From positions 3,286,001-3,350,000 of the forward strand of contig NZ_AP024655.1 in assembly GCF_019977355.1 (NCBI RefSeq): a DNA stretch of 64,000 nucleotides, in the 5' to 3' direction. Position numbers and translations under genes: made by a program. Below the pieces are notes generated by a model. It made no database searches, was not told the origin of the DNA, and saw only the letters and a program-made list of their open reading frames with translations. This DNA comes from Arthrobacter sp. NicSoilB8 (GTDB lineage Bacteria > Actinomycetota > Actinomycetes > Actinomycetales > Micrococcaceae). This document shows, piece by piece, positions 1 through 12,122 of the stretch. Every line of letters begins with the position of its first letter. Positions within the stretch are counted from its first letter, which is position 1.

Positions 1-2076
1 GTCGAGCTCGTCGATGCTGCCGAGCGTGAAGCCCATTTCCGGGACGTGCTTTTGGGCCGCCCACTCCTCGGAGACCTCGCTGAGCTGGGCCCGCAGCGGG
101 GCCGGGAACTGGCTGTAGCGCCCCCAGACGGCACGGACACCGGTCTTTGCCGCACGGTTCAGCGCGGTGCGCACGTTTTGCCATTCCTTGCCCTTGAACT
201 CCAGTTCGCGCACCGCGAGCCTGGTTTCCTGGGCTACCGCCACCCGGCGGAAACCGCGGGCCCGCAGCATCGGCCAGAGTTCGGCAGTGCAGGAGTAGAA
301 GCACGGGATCAGCGCGTGTTCGGCGCAGTAGCGCATGAAGCCCGCCGCGGTCTCCTCATGGCCGGCGGCGGGTCCGAACGGGCCCGCCAGGGTGAGGGCC
401 ACGTTGCCGTGCTGCTGATAGGCCACCCCGCCGCGCGCGCCGGGCGTGAACCAGTATTTGTTCGGTTCCCAGAGCGCCATCCAGGACAGGGAGTCGCCGC
501 CCTGGCGGATGAGCTCACGGGCCGTGTCCCGCTCCCCCACGCCGGCGTCGGTACTGTTCAGCCCGGTACCGTGCAGCCGCCGCCGCAGGACCAGCCACAC
601 CGCAGCCAGGGCGACACCCCAGAAGATGATGCCGGCATAGGCAAACAGAAACGCCTCCACGGCATTGCGGTTCTGGAAGAGCCGGCTGTAGGCGCCCGGG
701 ATGGGCAGCGGCAGGTACTGCCGGGCCAGTTCAGCCGCGAGGCCCAGCGGTCCGCCGTCGCGGTCCATCCCGCCGGCCGTCAGCCACGCCACCGTGTAGG
801 CCCCGGCGAGCCCCAGCCACGTGCCGCCCACCACCAGGCCCAGGATCCCCCGGGCCCGCGGAGTCGTCTCTACCCGGAACTGCCGCCGGTTCAGCCACAG
901 CAGCACCACCAGCAGCAGCGGAACGGCCACGAGCGGCAGGACGTGGACGAAACCCGAACCCATCACGGCCGTGTGCGGCCGGTTGGGATAGTGCGGAATC
1001 CGGGCGAACAGGGCAAGGTAGACGGCGGCCAGGGCCGTCACCCCCAGCTGGACGATGATGGCGATTCGCAGGGCCAGGCGGCGGCCGTGCCGCATGCCGT
1101 CCGCGCAGATCAACAGCAGGACCACCGGCACCACTGCCAGAGCGAGGCTCAGCGGACCGGCGAGCCCGGCCCGGCCCGCCTCCAGGCAGCTGACGTCAAC
1201 GGTGCCGCCGCAGTTTTCCTCCAGCTGGCTCAGCGTGGGCAGCGGATTGAGCACGACGTCGCGCAGCAGGGCCAGGGGCCCGGTGGGGGTGCTGACAACG
1301 GCAGTGAGGATCGGCCCCACCGCGAAGATGGCCACCGTGAGGGCCAGCAGGTTGCGCGTTTCCCGTCCCGTGGAACGGTGGCGGTGCAGGGTCCCCCGGT
1401 CGCCCTGGATCCACCAGCCGGCTGCCAGGCCGGCCAGGGCGCCGGCGAGCCCGACCACCGTCTCAGCGTGCCCCACGTAGAGCACCAGCAGCAGGGACGC
1501 CGAGACGATGGCGGTCCGCAGGCGCCGCTGCCACAGCGTCGGCAGCAGCCCGCTGGCGGCCAAGGCCACGGCGAGGACAGCCGCGTAGGGGCCGATCAGC
1601 CGGGCATTGACCATCAGGCCGAGCCAGCCGTCGCCCACGTATCGGGCCACCTGGGTGATGAGCAGGAACAGCGTTACGGCCGCGAACTGGCCCGCGAAGA
1701 AGAACACGGCCGTCCGCAGCGTGCCCAGGTGCCGTTCGGCGAGGCCCAGGAGCAGCAGGATCATGAGCGAGGCCGCCAGGTAGGCGAGCAGGTTGGTGGC
1801 GAAGAACAGGGAGGTGAACAGCGACCACCAGTGCCCTGCCCTCAGCGCCGGAGCGGTGACAGAGGCGATGGGCAGCAGGGCGTTCGGCGGTCCGGAGAGG
1901 AAGCTGCCTGTCACTGCCCCGGCGATCAGGAAGACTGCCAGGACCGCCAGCGTGAAAGGTACGGCACGGAAGTGTGCCAGCATCTGCCGCATGCCGTGCT
2001 TCCAGACGCCCAGCCAGGACGGGCCCTCCGGCAGCGGCCGGGCGGTCCGCGTGCGGCTGGTGGTGTCCTGGCTCAT
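1..2076 (-). CDS. MprF-like phosphatidylglycerol aminoacyltransferase with rhomboid-like N-terminal membrane domain (3' end outside window)
   Basis: Reading from ATG at 2076 the frame stays open to base 1, so the gene is cut by the window edge and only about 692 residues are visible. Hydrophobic segments begin near residue 30 and a rhomboid-like multi-pass region covers roughly residues 30-230. More membrane segments follow to about 480. The last 150 or so residues (MALWEPNKYWF, GFRRVAVAQETRL, GKEWQNVRTALNRA) resemble the DUF2156/MprF synthase domain, which transfers an amino acid from aminoacyl-tRNA to a membrane lipid. Family knowledge says such proteins lower surface charge and raise resistance to cationic peptides. 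The amino acid and lipid cannot be read from sequence. The start overlaps the stop of the upstream esterase gene (ATGA), so the two are translationally coupled. Confidence 0.75.
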   Translation of the reverse strand, partial: MSQDTTSRTRTARPLPEGPSWLGVWKHGMRQMLAHFRAVPFTLAVLAVFLIAGAVTGSFLSGPPNALLPIASVTAPALRAGHWWSLFTSLFFATNLLAYLAASLMILLLLGLAERHLGTLRTAVFFFAGQFAAVTLFLLITQVARYVGDGWLGLMVNARLIGPYAAVLAVALAASGLLPTLWQRRLRTAIVSASLLLVLYVGHAETVVGLAGALAGLAAGWWIQGDRGTLHRHRSTGRETRNLLALTVAIFAVGPILTAVVSTPTGPLALLRDVVLNPLPTLSQLEENCGGTVDVSCLEAGRAGLAGPLSLALAVVPVVLLLICADGMRHGRRLALRIAIIVQLGVTALAAVYLALFARIPHYPNRPHTAVMGSGFVHVLPLVAVPLLLVVLLWLNRRQFRVETTPRARGILGLVVGGTWLGLAGAYTVAWLTAGGMDRDGGPLGLAAELARQYLPLPIPGAYSRLFQNRNAVEAFLFAYAGIIFWGVALAAVWLVLRRRLHGTGLNSTDAGVGERDTARELIRQGGDSLSWMALWEPNKYWFTPGARGGVAYQQHGNVALTLAGPFGPAAGHEETAAGFMRYCAEHALIPCFYSCTAELWPMLRARGFRRVAVAQETRLAVRELEFKGKEWQNVRTALNRAAKTGVRAVWGRYSQFPAPLRAQLSEVSEEWAAQKHVPEMGFTLGSIDELD

Positions 2077-3425
2077 CCCGGGATCCCCCAGCGCCGGGCC
2101 AGGAAGTCCAGGCCGCCGGGCAGCCCGCTGGCCGCGGTGTCCCACGAGTGCCCCGCGTTGGCGATCCGGCGGGTCTCGACCATAAACCCCGCATGCCGTG
2201 CCGCATCGGAGAGGACGTCCATGTAACCGGTGAATTCCGGGTCGTGGTCCCCGGCGGCGAAATACACTCCGTGGCCGTCGAAGCGGGTCTCCGCCATCAG
2301 GTGCAGCGGAGTGAGCCGGTGGAAGGCCGCGGTGTCGCCGCCGAAGGAGGCTTGGATGGTCTTCTCGCGCTCCTTCGCCAGGGCCGGTTCCGCTTCGCTG
2401 GAGAACGCCAGCGCCGAGCTGTAGACATCGGGGTGCCTGGTCACCATTTGCATGGCGCACGTGCCGCCGAAGGAGAAGCCGCCCGCGGCCCACTGACGCG
2501 GATCCGGGTCGACGTCGAGCGTGCGGTTGATCCAGTCCGGCACGTCCCGGGCAAGGAAGGTGTCCGCCCGGGCAATCCTGCTGTCCATGCACAGCGTGTT
2601 GCCCGACGCCGAGCCGTTGGGATCGACGACGACCGCCACGGGTGCCACGCCGGCGTGCTCTGCGGCGAACCGGTCCAGCCGGCTCCGGAGCGCGCCGCCG
2701 ACCAGCCAGTCGGCGGGGCCGCCAGGCTGGCCGGAAAACAGCACGAGCACCGGCAGCGCGGGCCGGGGGGAGCTGAAGTAGGCCGGCGGAAGGTAGACGT
2801 AGGCTTCGCGGCTCTGGAAGCCGGAGACCGTGCCGGGGATGACAGTCCTGCGGATGACGCCGTCGGGAAGCTCTGCGGGCGCGTCCCACTCGGCGAGCCC
2901 GGTGGCGGGCGGGCCGCCGGCCGCCCGCGTGAGGCCGGCCTCGAGCGGCTGTATCCGGGCCACGGCTGTTCCGGTGAGGTCGGCGACAGTATGGTTCAGG
3001 CCGAAGTAGATGTTGATCTGGACGGCGGAAAGCACCAGGACGGCCAGAAAGGCGGCCGTGGCCATAACAGTGGCAGCGGCGGCGGACCGCCACGGCGTGG
3101 TCCGGCTCCGCCCGCGGCCCCAGAGGCCGACCAAGCACAGGAGCCACAACAGCAGGGCGCCGACGGCAGAAACGGACCACGCGAGGGTCTCGCCGGGAAG
3201 CTCGTCCGGGAAGACTGAAATGCCGTAGATCAGGAGCCAGTGGACGGCAGCGACGAGCGCCACGGCGAGCAGGGACACCGCAACGACGACGACGGCGGCT
3301 GGACCGGGCCGACGCCGCCGGAACGCTGCGCGCCAGAGGAGGTAGGCCATGCCTGCCGCAGCGGCGGCCCATGCCACCCACACCGCCGGGCCGTCGACCA
3401 GGCGGAGGTCTTCGATGAAGTCCAC
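2073..3425 (-). CDS. membrane-anchored esterase (alpha/beta-hydrolase, esterase D/mycolyltransferase-like)
   Basis: 450 residues from a GTG start. About four hydrophobic helices occupy residues 10-140, followed by an alpha/beta-hydrolase domain at roughly 175-450. Catalytic candidates are the nucleophile in GGFSFGG (about Ser316), an Asp in AAGDHDPEF and the His in NAGHSWD near the C-terminus. This matches the putative esterase family that includes mycolyltransferase-like enzymes and siderophore esterases. The topology would place the catalytic domain at or outside the membrane. It overlaps the MprF-like gene by 4 nt and follows DUF2550 by 5 nt. The pairing suggests it acts on the lipid product of its neighbour, an inference, because hydrolases that deacylate aminoacyl-lipids are known next to such synthases in other Gram-positives. 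Confidence 0.75.
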   Translation of the reverse strand: MDFIEDLRLVDGPAVWVAWAAAAAGMAYLLWRAAFRRRRPGPAAVVVVAVSLLAVALVAAVHWLLIYGISVFPDELPGETLAWSVSAVGALLLWLLCLVGLWGRGRSRTTPWRSAAAATVMATAAFLAVLVLSAVQINIYFGLNHTVADLTGTAVARIQPLEAGLTRAAGGPPATGLAEWDAPAELPDGVIRRTVIPGTVSGFQSREAYVYLPPAYFSSPRPALPVLVLFSGQPGGPADWLVGGALRSRLDRFAAEHAGVAPVAVVVDPNGSASGNTLCMDSRIARADTFLARDVPDWINRTLDVDPDPRQWAAGGFSFGGTCAMQMVTRHPDVYSSALAFSSEAEPALAKEREKTIQASFGGDTAAFHRLTPLHLMAETRFDGHGVYFAAGDHDPEFTGYMDVLSDAARHAGFMVETRRIANAGHSWDTAASGLPGGLDFLARRWGIPG

Positions 3426-3430
3426 CGGGG

Positions 3431-3862
3431 CTAGCGCCAGGTGCCGACGCCGATGACGGGTCCGGCCTCAAGCCAGGACGACAATCCCGTGTAGGCGTCA
3501 AAGCGCATTGCGAGAAGGACCTGCTGGCCCTCATAGCGGAGCTCCACGATCACGGCGTCAGGCTGGACCTTGAGTAGCTCGGATTCGGTAGGCTTGCGCC
3601 GCCCGAGCAGCTCCAGGGAGCTGCGCCGGAAGGTGTGCTTGGGACGGACGCTGAGTGAGACCAGGCGGAACCACTCAAGGTCGTTGTCCTGATAACGACA
3701 AACCCCCATCTGCCAGCTCTTTCCAGCCGTGCAGATGGAGGCGTCCACCGTGCCGAGGGCACGCCGCAGATTGAAGCGGCGCACCCCCGAGAGGCACAGT
3801 GCAAATACCAGCAACGCAAACGCAGTTGCCAGGAGGATGAACGGCAAACCGATATCGTTCAT
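3431..3862 (-). CDS. DUF2550 family single-pass membrane protein
   Basis: 143 residues starting MNDIGLPFILLATAF. One N-terminal membrane helix (about residues 5-25) is followed by a basic soluble domain with WFRLVSLSVRP and ELRYEGQQVLLAM. The function of DUF2550 is unknown. The gene directly follows atpC, the same position as Rv1312 in M. tuberculosis, which supports the assignment. An upstream in-frame start at 3925 would overlap the end of atpC, so the internal ATG at 3862 is preferred because it puts the hydrophobic helix at the N-terminus. Confidence 0.75.
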   Translation of the reverse strand: MNDIGLPFILLATAFALLVFALCLSGVRRFNLRRALGTVDASICTAGKSWQMGVCRYQDNDLEWFRLVSLSVRPKHTFRRSSLELLGRRKPTESELLKVQPDAVIVELRYEGQQVLLAMRFDAYTGLSSWLEAGPVIGVGTWR

Positions 3863-3872
3863 CAAGGTCGTG

Positions 3873-4157
3873 CTAGCGGATCCCCGCAGTAGCCGCTTCG
3901 CCCATTTGGGCGTTGTCAGCAACAATGACCACCCTGTTGTTGTCGACGGAGAAGAATCCGCCGTCGACAGCTACGGAGATGCGGTCACCGGACACCGGCT
4001 CAATTGCCAGCTCACCTTCGGCCAGAATCGCCAGCAGGGGCGAGTGGCCGGGCAGGATTCCGATTTCACCATCGCTGGTGCGGGCCTTGACCATCTTGGC
4101 CGCTCCGGACCACACGAAGTGGTCCGCTGCGACAATCTCAACCTCAAGCTCAGCCAT
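3873..4157 (-). CDS. atpC: ATP synthase F1 subunit epsilon
   Basis: 94 residues beginning MAELEVEIVAADHFVW. The protein is essentially the N-terminal beta-sandwich (DGEIGILPGHSPLLA is the family signature). The C-terminal helical hairpin is very short, as is usual in actinobacteria. Epsilon sits in the central stalk of F1 and couples rotation to catalysis. The gene starts 1 nt after the atpD stop and is the last atp gene. Confidence 0.96.
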   Translation of the reverse strand: MAELEVEIVAADHFVWSGAAKMVKARTSDGEIGILPGHSPLLAILAEGELAIEPVSGDRISVAVDGGFFSVDNNRVVIVADNAQMGEAATAGIR

Positions 4158-4158
4158 A

Positions 4159-5694
<1,536 letters not shown>

Positions 5695-6588
5695 CTAGGA
5701 CGCGGACAACGCGTCGGCACCGGCCACGATTTCGGAAAGCTCCTGCGTAATTTCAGCCTGGCGGGCAGTGTTGCGCAGACGCGTGTACTTCTTGATGAGA
5801 TCCGTCGCGTTGTCGCCGGCGGACTTCATCGCCCGCTGGCGGGCTGCGAGCTCGGAAGCTGCTGCCTGCAACATGGCGGCGAAGATACGTGATTCGATGT
5901 AGCGCGGCAGCAGGGCATCGAGAACCTGCTCCGTTTCCGGCTCGAATTCGTAGAGGGGCAGCAGGTCCGATTCGGACGCCGCCGTCTCTTCGACAACCTC
6001 GAGCGGCAGCAGACGGACGACCGTCGGCTCCTGGGTCACCATCGACTTGAAGCGGGTGTACACGACGTGGATTTCGTCGACGCCGCCCTCTTCGTAGGCG
6101 GTTGCGAAATCAGCCAGCAGTGCCTCACTGATTTCCCGCGCGGTCGCGAACTCCGGTGCATCCGTGTTGCCGGTCCATACGCGGTGGTACGGACGGTTCC
6201 GGAAGTCGAAGTACGCCTGCGACTTGCGGCCGACCAGGAACGTCTTGACTTCCTTGCCTTCCTCATGGAGCAGCTCGTTGAGGCCTTCGGCCTGCTTGAG
6301 GACGCTCGCCGAGTACGACCCTGCGAGGCCACGGTCCGAGGTGATGACCAGGACAGCGGCCCGGCGGATCTGCGCCGGTTCGGTGACCAGCGGGTGGTCG
6401 ATTTCGCTCTGGCTTGCGACAGCAGAAACGGCACGCGTGATCGCGTTCGCGTAAGGCAGTGAAGCTGCTACGCGTGCGCGGGCCTTGCCGATGCGCGAGG
6501 TAGCGATCAGTTCCATCGCCTTGAAGATCTTGCGCATCGACGTCGTCGAGCTGATCTTCTGGCGGTAGACCCGGATCTGGGCTCCCAT
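5695..6588 (-). CDS. atpG: ATP synthase F1 subunit gamma
   Basis: 297 residues starting [18 protein letters not shown]. The N-terminal [19 protein letters not shown] and the C-terminal [21 protein letters not shown] are the antiparallel coiled-coil helices that form the rotating shaft inside alpha3beta3. The RBS AAAGGATAAGT precedes ATG. It is separated from atpA by a 76-nt gap holding a strong hairpin (6618-6653), and from atpD by an 81-nt gap with an A/T-rich patch. Confidence 0.96.
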   Translation of the reverse strand: MGAQIRVYRQKISSTTSMRKIFKAMELIATSRIGKARARVAASLPYANAITRAVSAVASQSEIDHPLVTEPAQIRRAAVLVITSDRGLAGSYSASVLKQAEGLNELLHEEGKEVKTFLVGRKSQAYFDFRNRPYHRVWTGNTDAPEFATAREISEALLADFATAYEEGGVDEIHVVYTRFKSMVTQEPTVVRLLPLEVVEETAASESDLLPLYEFEPETEQVLDALLPRYIESRIFAAMLQAAASELAARQRAMKSAGDNATDLIKKYTRLRNTARQAEITQELSEIVAGADALSAS

Positions 6589-6617
6589 ACTTATCCTTTC
6601 CTAAGATCCCGGTGGCC

Positions 6618-6653
6618 GGGACTGCCGGAACCCGTGCGGGTCCCGGCAGTCCC
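6618..6653 (-). terminator. strong intercistronic hairpin between atpA and atpG
   Basis: Inverted repeat: GGGACTGCCGG at 6618-6628 pairs with CCGGCAGTCCC at 6643-6653, and ACCCG at 6630-6634 pairs with CGGGT at 6637-6641. There is one A/C mismatch and a 2-nt apex. No T-tract follows, so it may be an mRNA stabiliser, a processing barrier or a partial attenuator rather than a full terminator. Confidence 0.6.
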
Positions 6654-6664
6654 TGCCAGCGAAA

Positions 6665-8302
<1,638 letters not shown>

Positions 8303-8329
8303 CTGCAGTCCCTGCTCTCCTGTTTTCGT

Positions 8330-8352
8330 GATCATCGTTGCTCACGATGATC
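8330..8352 (-). other. small hairpin between atpH and atpA
   Basis: Perfect 9-bp inverted repeat GATCATCGT (8330-8338) / ACGATGATC (8344-8352) with a 5-nt loop in the 87-nt gap. It lies just upstream of the atpA ribosome-binding region and could influence mRNA processing or atpA translation. Confidence 0.45.
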
Positions 8353-8389
8353 GGGGTTTCTTGTCGTTAGGTTGTGCGTGTCCGGCTTG

Positions 8390-9213
8390 CTAGGCAAGCT
8401 GGCGCTGGAGCTGGCCCAGGCGGCCGGCGACTGAAGCGTCAACCACTTCGTCACCCACCTGGATCCGGATGCCACCGATCAGTGCCGGGTCAACGTTCAT
8501 GTTGATCTTGAGCTCGCGCCCGTAGAGGGCGTTCAGCCCTGCCTGCAGGCGGCTGGTCTGGGTCGCCGTCAACGGACGGGTGACGCTGACCGTCGCAATC
8601 CAGCGCTGCTGGCGCTTGGCGGCAAGCTCGGCGAAACGGCGAACCAGCTTGGTGACCTTGAGCCCGCGGGGAGCCGTGACGGCCTGCCCGATCAGGACTT
8701 TCGCTTCCTCGCTCGCACCGGGTACGAGCTTCTCGGCGAGGGTCACTTTGGCGGCCGGGCTGGCCTGCGGCTCGGACAGAGCACGCTGGACCTCGTGACT
8801 GGACTCGACGGACTGGTTGAAGGAGAACAGATCGTTCTCCAGCGCTTCCAGTCCGTTGAGCCCGGAGGCAGAGACGGCCGACTTGTTCTCGGCAACAGCG
8901 ATGACCACCGAAGCGGCAAGAGTCTCGAGTGCATCGCCGATATCCCGTGCCGATGCCCAGCGGGAGCTGGCCAGTCCGGCAGCGATCTCAACAGCGTCTG
9001 CGGAAACTTTCCCGCTGAAGAGCTGCTTGACCAGCGCCGACTTTTCGTCACCGCTGCGGGACGGGTCAGTCAGGGCGCGGCGCAAGCCAGCCGAGCTGTC
9101 CACCGTTCCCAGGATTCCGAAGAGGTCCTTGGCCAACTGCAGCGACGCGGTGGGAAGCTTGGCCTCCAGGGCCGCCAGCGCAGCGGCCAGCGATTCGCTC
9201 GATACACCTGCCA

Positions 9214-9214
<1 letters not shown>
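8390..9214 (-). CDS. atpH: ATP synthase subunit delta (OSCP-like)
   Basis: 274 residues. The C-terminal half has the OSCP signature (VTSVTRPLTATQTSRL-like segment, GGIRIQVGDEVVDASV, LGQLQRQL). The N-terminal part is longer than the roughly 180-residue E. coli delta, as is normal in this clade, but it is not fused to a b subunit as in mycobacteria. It clamps the peripheral stalk to the top of F1. Its ATG overlaps the last base of the atpF stop (TAATG), indicating coupled translation. Confidence 0.93.
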
Positions 9215-9768
<554 letters not shown>

Positions 9769-9813
9769 TCACCCGTCCTTATCTACTCGGTTCTGGATGT
9801 TCGGTTGTTCTGT

Positions 9814-10032
9814 TTACTTAAGAACGAACGCGAAGACCAGGCCGAGGATGGCGAGGGCTTCAGTCAGCGCGAGGCCGAGGAATGCGATCGGCTGCAGGAC
9901 GCGCTGGGCTTCCGGCTGACGTGCCACACCGTTGATGTACGCGGCGAACACGAGACCCACACCGATACCACCGCCGATGGCGGAGAGGCCGTAGCCGATG
10001 AGGTTGAGGGAGCCGTTGATGGAGCCTTCCAT
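9814..10032 (-). CDS. atpE: ATP synthase Fo subunit c (proton-carrying ring)
   Basis: 72 residues from ATG at 10032, preceded by GGAAGAAAA. An upstream in-frame GTG/ATG region would add nine non-conserved residues. Two membrane helices flank the polar loop ARQPEA, the Gly-rich first helix is GGGIGVGLV, and the proton-binding carboxylate is Glu58 in LALTEAL. This subunit is needed in about ten copies per complex. It is preceded by a 15-bp minisatellite in its leader. Confidence 0.96.
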   Translation of the reverse strand: MEGSINGSLNLIGYGLSAIGGGIGVGLVFAAYINGVARQPEAQRVLQPIAFLGLALTEALAILGLVFAFVLK

Positions 10033-10105
10033 TTTTCTTCCTTTCAAGATGCCACCCATGTGGCAGGTTGTTTGGGTTGCTTCATCCCCGTGAGGGGAAG
10101 ACTAT

Positions 10106-10240
10106 GTTGTGCCTGCTGGCGTTGTGCCTGCTGGCGTTGTGCCTGCTGGCGTTGTGCCTGCTGGCGTTGTGCCTGCTGGCGTTGTGCCTGCTGGCGTTGC
10201 GCCTGCTGGCTTTATGCCCGCTTGCGTTGCGCCTGCCTGC
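10106..10240. repeat. 15-bp minisatellite between atpB and atpE (9 units)
   Basis: Plus-strand unit GTTGTGCCTGCTGGC. Six units are perfect at 10106-10195, one has a single change (10196-10210) and two are degenerate (10211-10240). The array begins 7 nt beyond the atpB stop and ends about 73 nt before the atpE start, so it is transcribed inside the operon. All units are multiples of 3, leaving both strands open but with no supported gene. Confidence 0.9.
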
Positions 10241-10244
10241 GTGC

Positions 10245-11045
10245 CTAGTGGCTGTCGGCGTGCATTGCGCCTTCGATGTAGATCGCGGTCAGCAGCGTGA
10301 AGACGTAGGCCTGCAGCACCATGATCAGCGCTTCAAGCATGTACATGGCGATGGCGCCGCCAAGGACGAGTACGGACGCGCCCTTGAGGAGTACGTTTTC
10401 CTGCATCACGAGGAATTCAATGCCCGCACCGGAGATCATCACGATCAAGTGGCCGGCCAGCATGGTGGCGAACAGACGGAGGCTGTGCGTGACCGGGCGG
10501 ACCAGGAAGTTGGAGATGATTTCGATCGGGACGACGATCGGGAGGATGTAGAACGGCACACCGGAAGGAACCGTGGCCAGCTTGAAGTAGCGCAGGCCGT
10601 TCTTCTTGATGCCGATGCCGATCCAGGTGACGTACACGATCAGCGCGAGCACGTAGGCCCCGCCGACGTGCGAGAAGGTCGGAAGCTGGATCAGCGGGAT
10701 TGCACCGTAGATGTTGTTCACCAGGATGAAGAAGAACAGGCTGAACAGCAGCGGGACATACTTCATGAAGTCCCTGCCGCCGATGATGTCCTTGGCGATG
10801 CCGTTGCGGACGAAGCTGTAGGCGGCCTCGCCAGCGAACTGCAGCTTGCCGGGGACGAGCTGCTGCTTCCGCGCAGCTAGCAGAAAGAATGTAGCGATAA
10901 TGACAACCGACAGGATTACCAGCAGCATCTGCTTGGAGAATCCTTCGGCGGCACCCCACGGGATGATAGCCGGCAGGTGAAGTTCTTCAATTCCAGGAGG
11001 CGTGAAGGTTCCTGAATCTTGGGCCGGGAGCGCAAGCGCGATCAA
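10245..11045 (-). CDS. atpB: ATP synthase Fo subunit a
   Basis: 266 residues from a TTG start at 11045 with a good RBS (GAGGAAACG). Five to six membrane helices. The essential Arg lies in RPVTHSLRLFATMLAGH, and the QAYVFTLLTAIY motif near the C-terminus is typical. It forms the proton half-channels against the c-ring. No better ATG exists in frame. The C-terminus MHADSH is followed at once by the degenerate end of the 15-bp array. Confidence 0.95.
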   Translation of the reverse strand: MIALALPAQDSGTFTPPGIEELHLPAIIPWGAAEGFSKQMLLVILSVVIIATFFLLAARKQQLVPGKLQFAGEAAYSFVRNGIAKDIIGGRDFMKYVPLLFSLFFFILVNNIYGAIPLIQLPTFSHVGGAYVLALIVYVTWIGIGIKKNGLRYFKLATVPSGVPFYILPIVVPIEIISNFLVRPVTHSLRLFATMLAGHLIVMISGAGIEFLVMQENVLLKGASVLVLGGAIAMYMLEALIMVLQAYVFTLLTAIYIEGAMHADSH

Positions 11046-11136
11046 CGCGTTTCCTCTCTGCAGTGTCCATCATTGGGCGTTGGTCGGGGACCGGCGACAT
11101 TGCTGCCCGCCTCTCCCCCTGTGAAATTATTTGGCA

Positions 11137-11499
11137 TTACTGTTCCTCGTCCTTGGACGGGCCACGTGCAGCATTGTCCCCATCAGCTAAAGTCCTGTTA
11201 CTGGTGAGGCCGTGCATATGAGAAAGATAGAACCCTCCCGCAGCTCCAAGCAGCGCTCCTGCGAGCACAATCCAGCGGGTTCCCCACAGATTATCCAGTC
11301 CCCACCCTATCAAACTCCAGACGATGATTCCGCCAATAATGTAGCTAAAGACGGCGATTCCGGCGTTGTATCCGCCGTCGCTCCCGTCAGTGGATACACC
11401 GGGGGCACCGGCTGTGGTTTTAGGTGTTTTGGCAGCCTTGTTAATGGGTCCGGTATCTTCTCCGGAGAGTGGCTTGCGGCCCGCTTTGCGGCTAAACAT
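11137..11499 (-). CDS. AtpI/AtpZ-like small membrane protein
   Basis: 120 residues. A basic, low-complexity N-terminus (about 45 residues) is followed by two membrane helices (IAVFSYIIGGIIVWSLIGWGL and RWIVLAGALLGAAGGFYL). This two-helix hairpin and its place just before atpB fit the AtpZ/AtpI family, which assists c-ring assembly or Mg2+/Ca2+ handling. It overlaps the preceding AtpI-like gene by 8 nt, so the two are likely co-translated. Confidence 0.65.
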   Translation of the reverse strand: MFSRKAGRKPLSGEDTGPINKAAKTPKTTAGAPGVSTDGSDGGYNAGIAVFSYIIGGIIVWSLIGWGLDNLWGTRWIVLAGALLGAAGGFYLSHMHGLTSNRTLADGDNAARGPSKDEEQ

Positions 11500-11977
11500 C
11501 GGTGCCGCCTTTTCGGGGTTCGGGGTCGTTGTAAATCTGGAGCCTTGCCTTGCTGAAGCCGTAGATTTCCGCCGCCTGCCAGAACACCACGGTCACGACG
11601 GCACCGATGAGGAACCACCGGCCGTGCAGCCAGGCAGGAGCGCCGATGACGAAGAGCACCACGGCGAAGCCGACGACCTTGACGAAGTACGTCGCGACGA
11701 ACAGTCCGATCGCCCCTGAGGGGTTGTTGCGGCCAACGAAGTGGCCCACCGCGAGGCTGATGGCAAAGAACGCCATCACCAGGGCTCCGCCGAAAAGGGA
11801 AGACCAGAATCCCACGGCACCGTTGAAGACAAAGGCGGCAATGCCCGTCAGCAGCAGGGCGACGGCAGATACGGCCGAACTCATGGCCAGAAGCTTCAGC
11901 CACAAGGATTTTGTGGGGCCCGAGACACCAACGGGTCCGGCGCCGGATGCGGATCCGGGTTCGGCGTTGGAGGTCAT
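11492..11977 (-). CDS. ATP synthase protein I-like membrane protein
   Basis: 161 residues with four predicted membrane helices (LLAMSSAVSAVALLLTG, GFWSSLFGGALVMAFFAISL, GLFVATYFVKVVGFAVVLFV, WFLIGAVVTVVFWQAAEI). Topology, size and position at the head of the atp operon match AtpI (Rv1303 position in M. tuberculosis). It is probably a c-ring assembly factor. The start ATG at 11977 lies about 70 nt downstream of a putative promoter and 5' hairpin. Confidence 0.7.
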   Translation of the reverse strand: MTSNAEPGSASGAGPVGVSGPTKSLWLKLLAMSSAVSAVALLLTGIAAFVFNGAVGFWSSLFGGALVMAFFAISLAVGHFVGRNNPSGAIGLFVATYFVKVVGFAVVLFVIGAPAWLHGRWFLIGAVVTVVFWQAAEIYGFSKARLQIYNDPEPRKGGTDV

Positions 11978-12028
11978 GAGATCCCAATCGTCGCGGTGCG
12001 GTGCTGGTCAAGGTGTGCTGGTGAAGGC

Positions 12029-12080
12029 GGGGCGGCGAAGTGCCGCCCCTGAATTCTACATTAGATAGAAATTATTCGGA
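12029..12080 (-). promoter_or_regulatory. candidate atp operon promoter with 5' hairpin
   Basis: On the minus strand an A/T-rich patch (12055-12080) contains TAGAAT (12053-12058) as a possible -10. Just downstream, GGGGCGGC (12029-12036) pairs with GCCGCCCC (12042-12049) around a 5-nt loop. The hairpin would sit at the very 5' end of the atpI-atpB transcript, or could be the wecA terminator. The -35 is poor. Confidence 0.35.
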
Positions 12081-12122
12081 AAAGCGTGTCCCAACGGGGG
12101 TTACTCCGGCAAGCGGAACGCG

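Noticed and set aside
46..2226. 726-codon open frame on the plus strand
   Set aside because: It lies opposite the MprF-like gene, is Gln/Arg/Pro-rich without motifs, and reflects the high GC of the third codon position on the minus strand.
10106..10240. CRISPR array
   Set aside because: The 15-bp units are contiguous with no spacers and no cas genes nearby.
10068..10300. Plus-strand frames through the atpB-atpE array giving LLALC or VPAGV repeats
   Set aside because: They are a by-product of a 15-bp repeat; no ribosome-binding site, and they run antisense to the atp operon.
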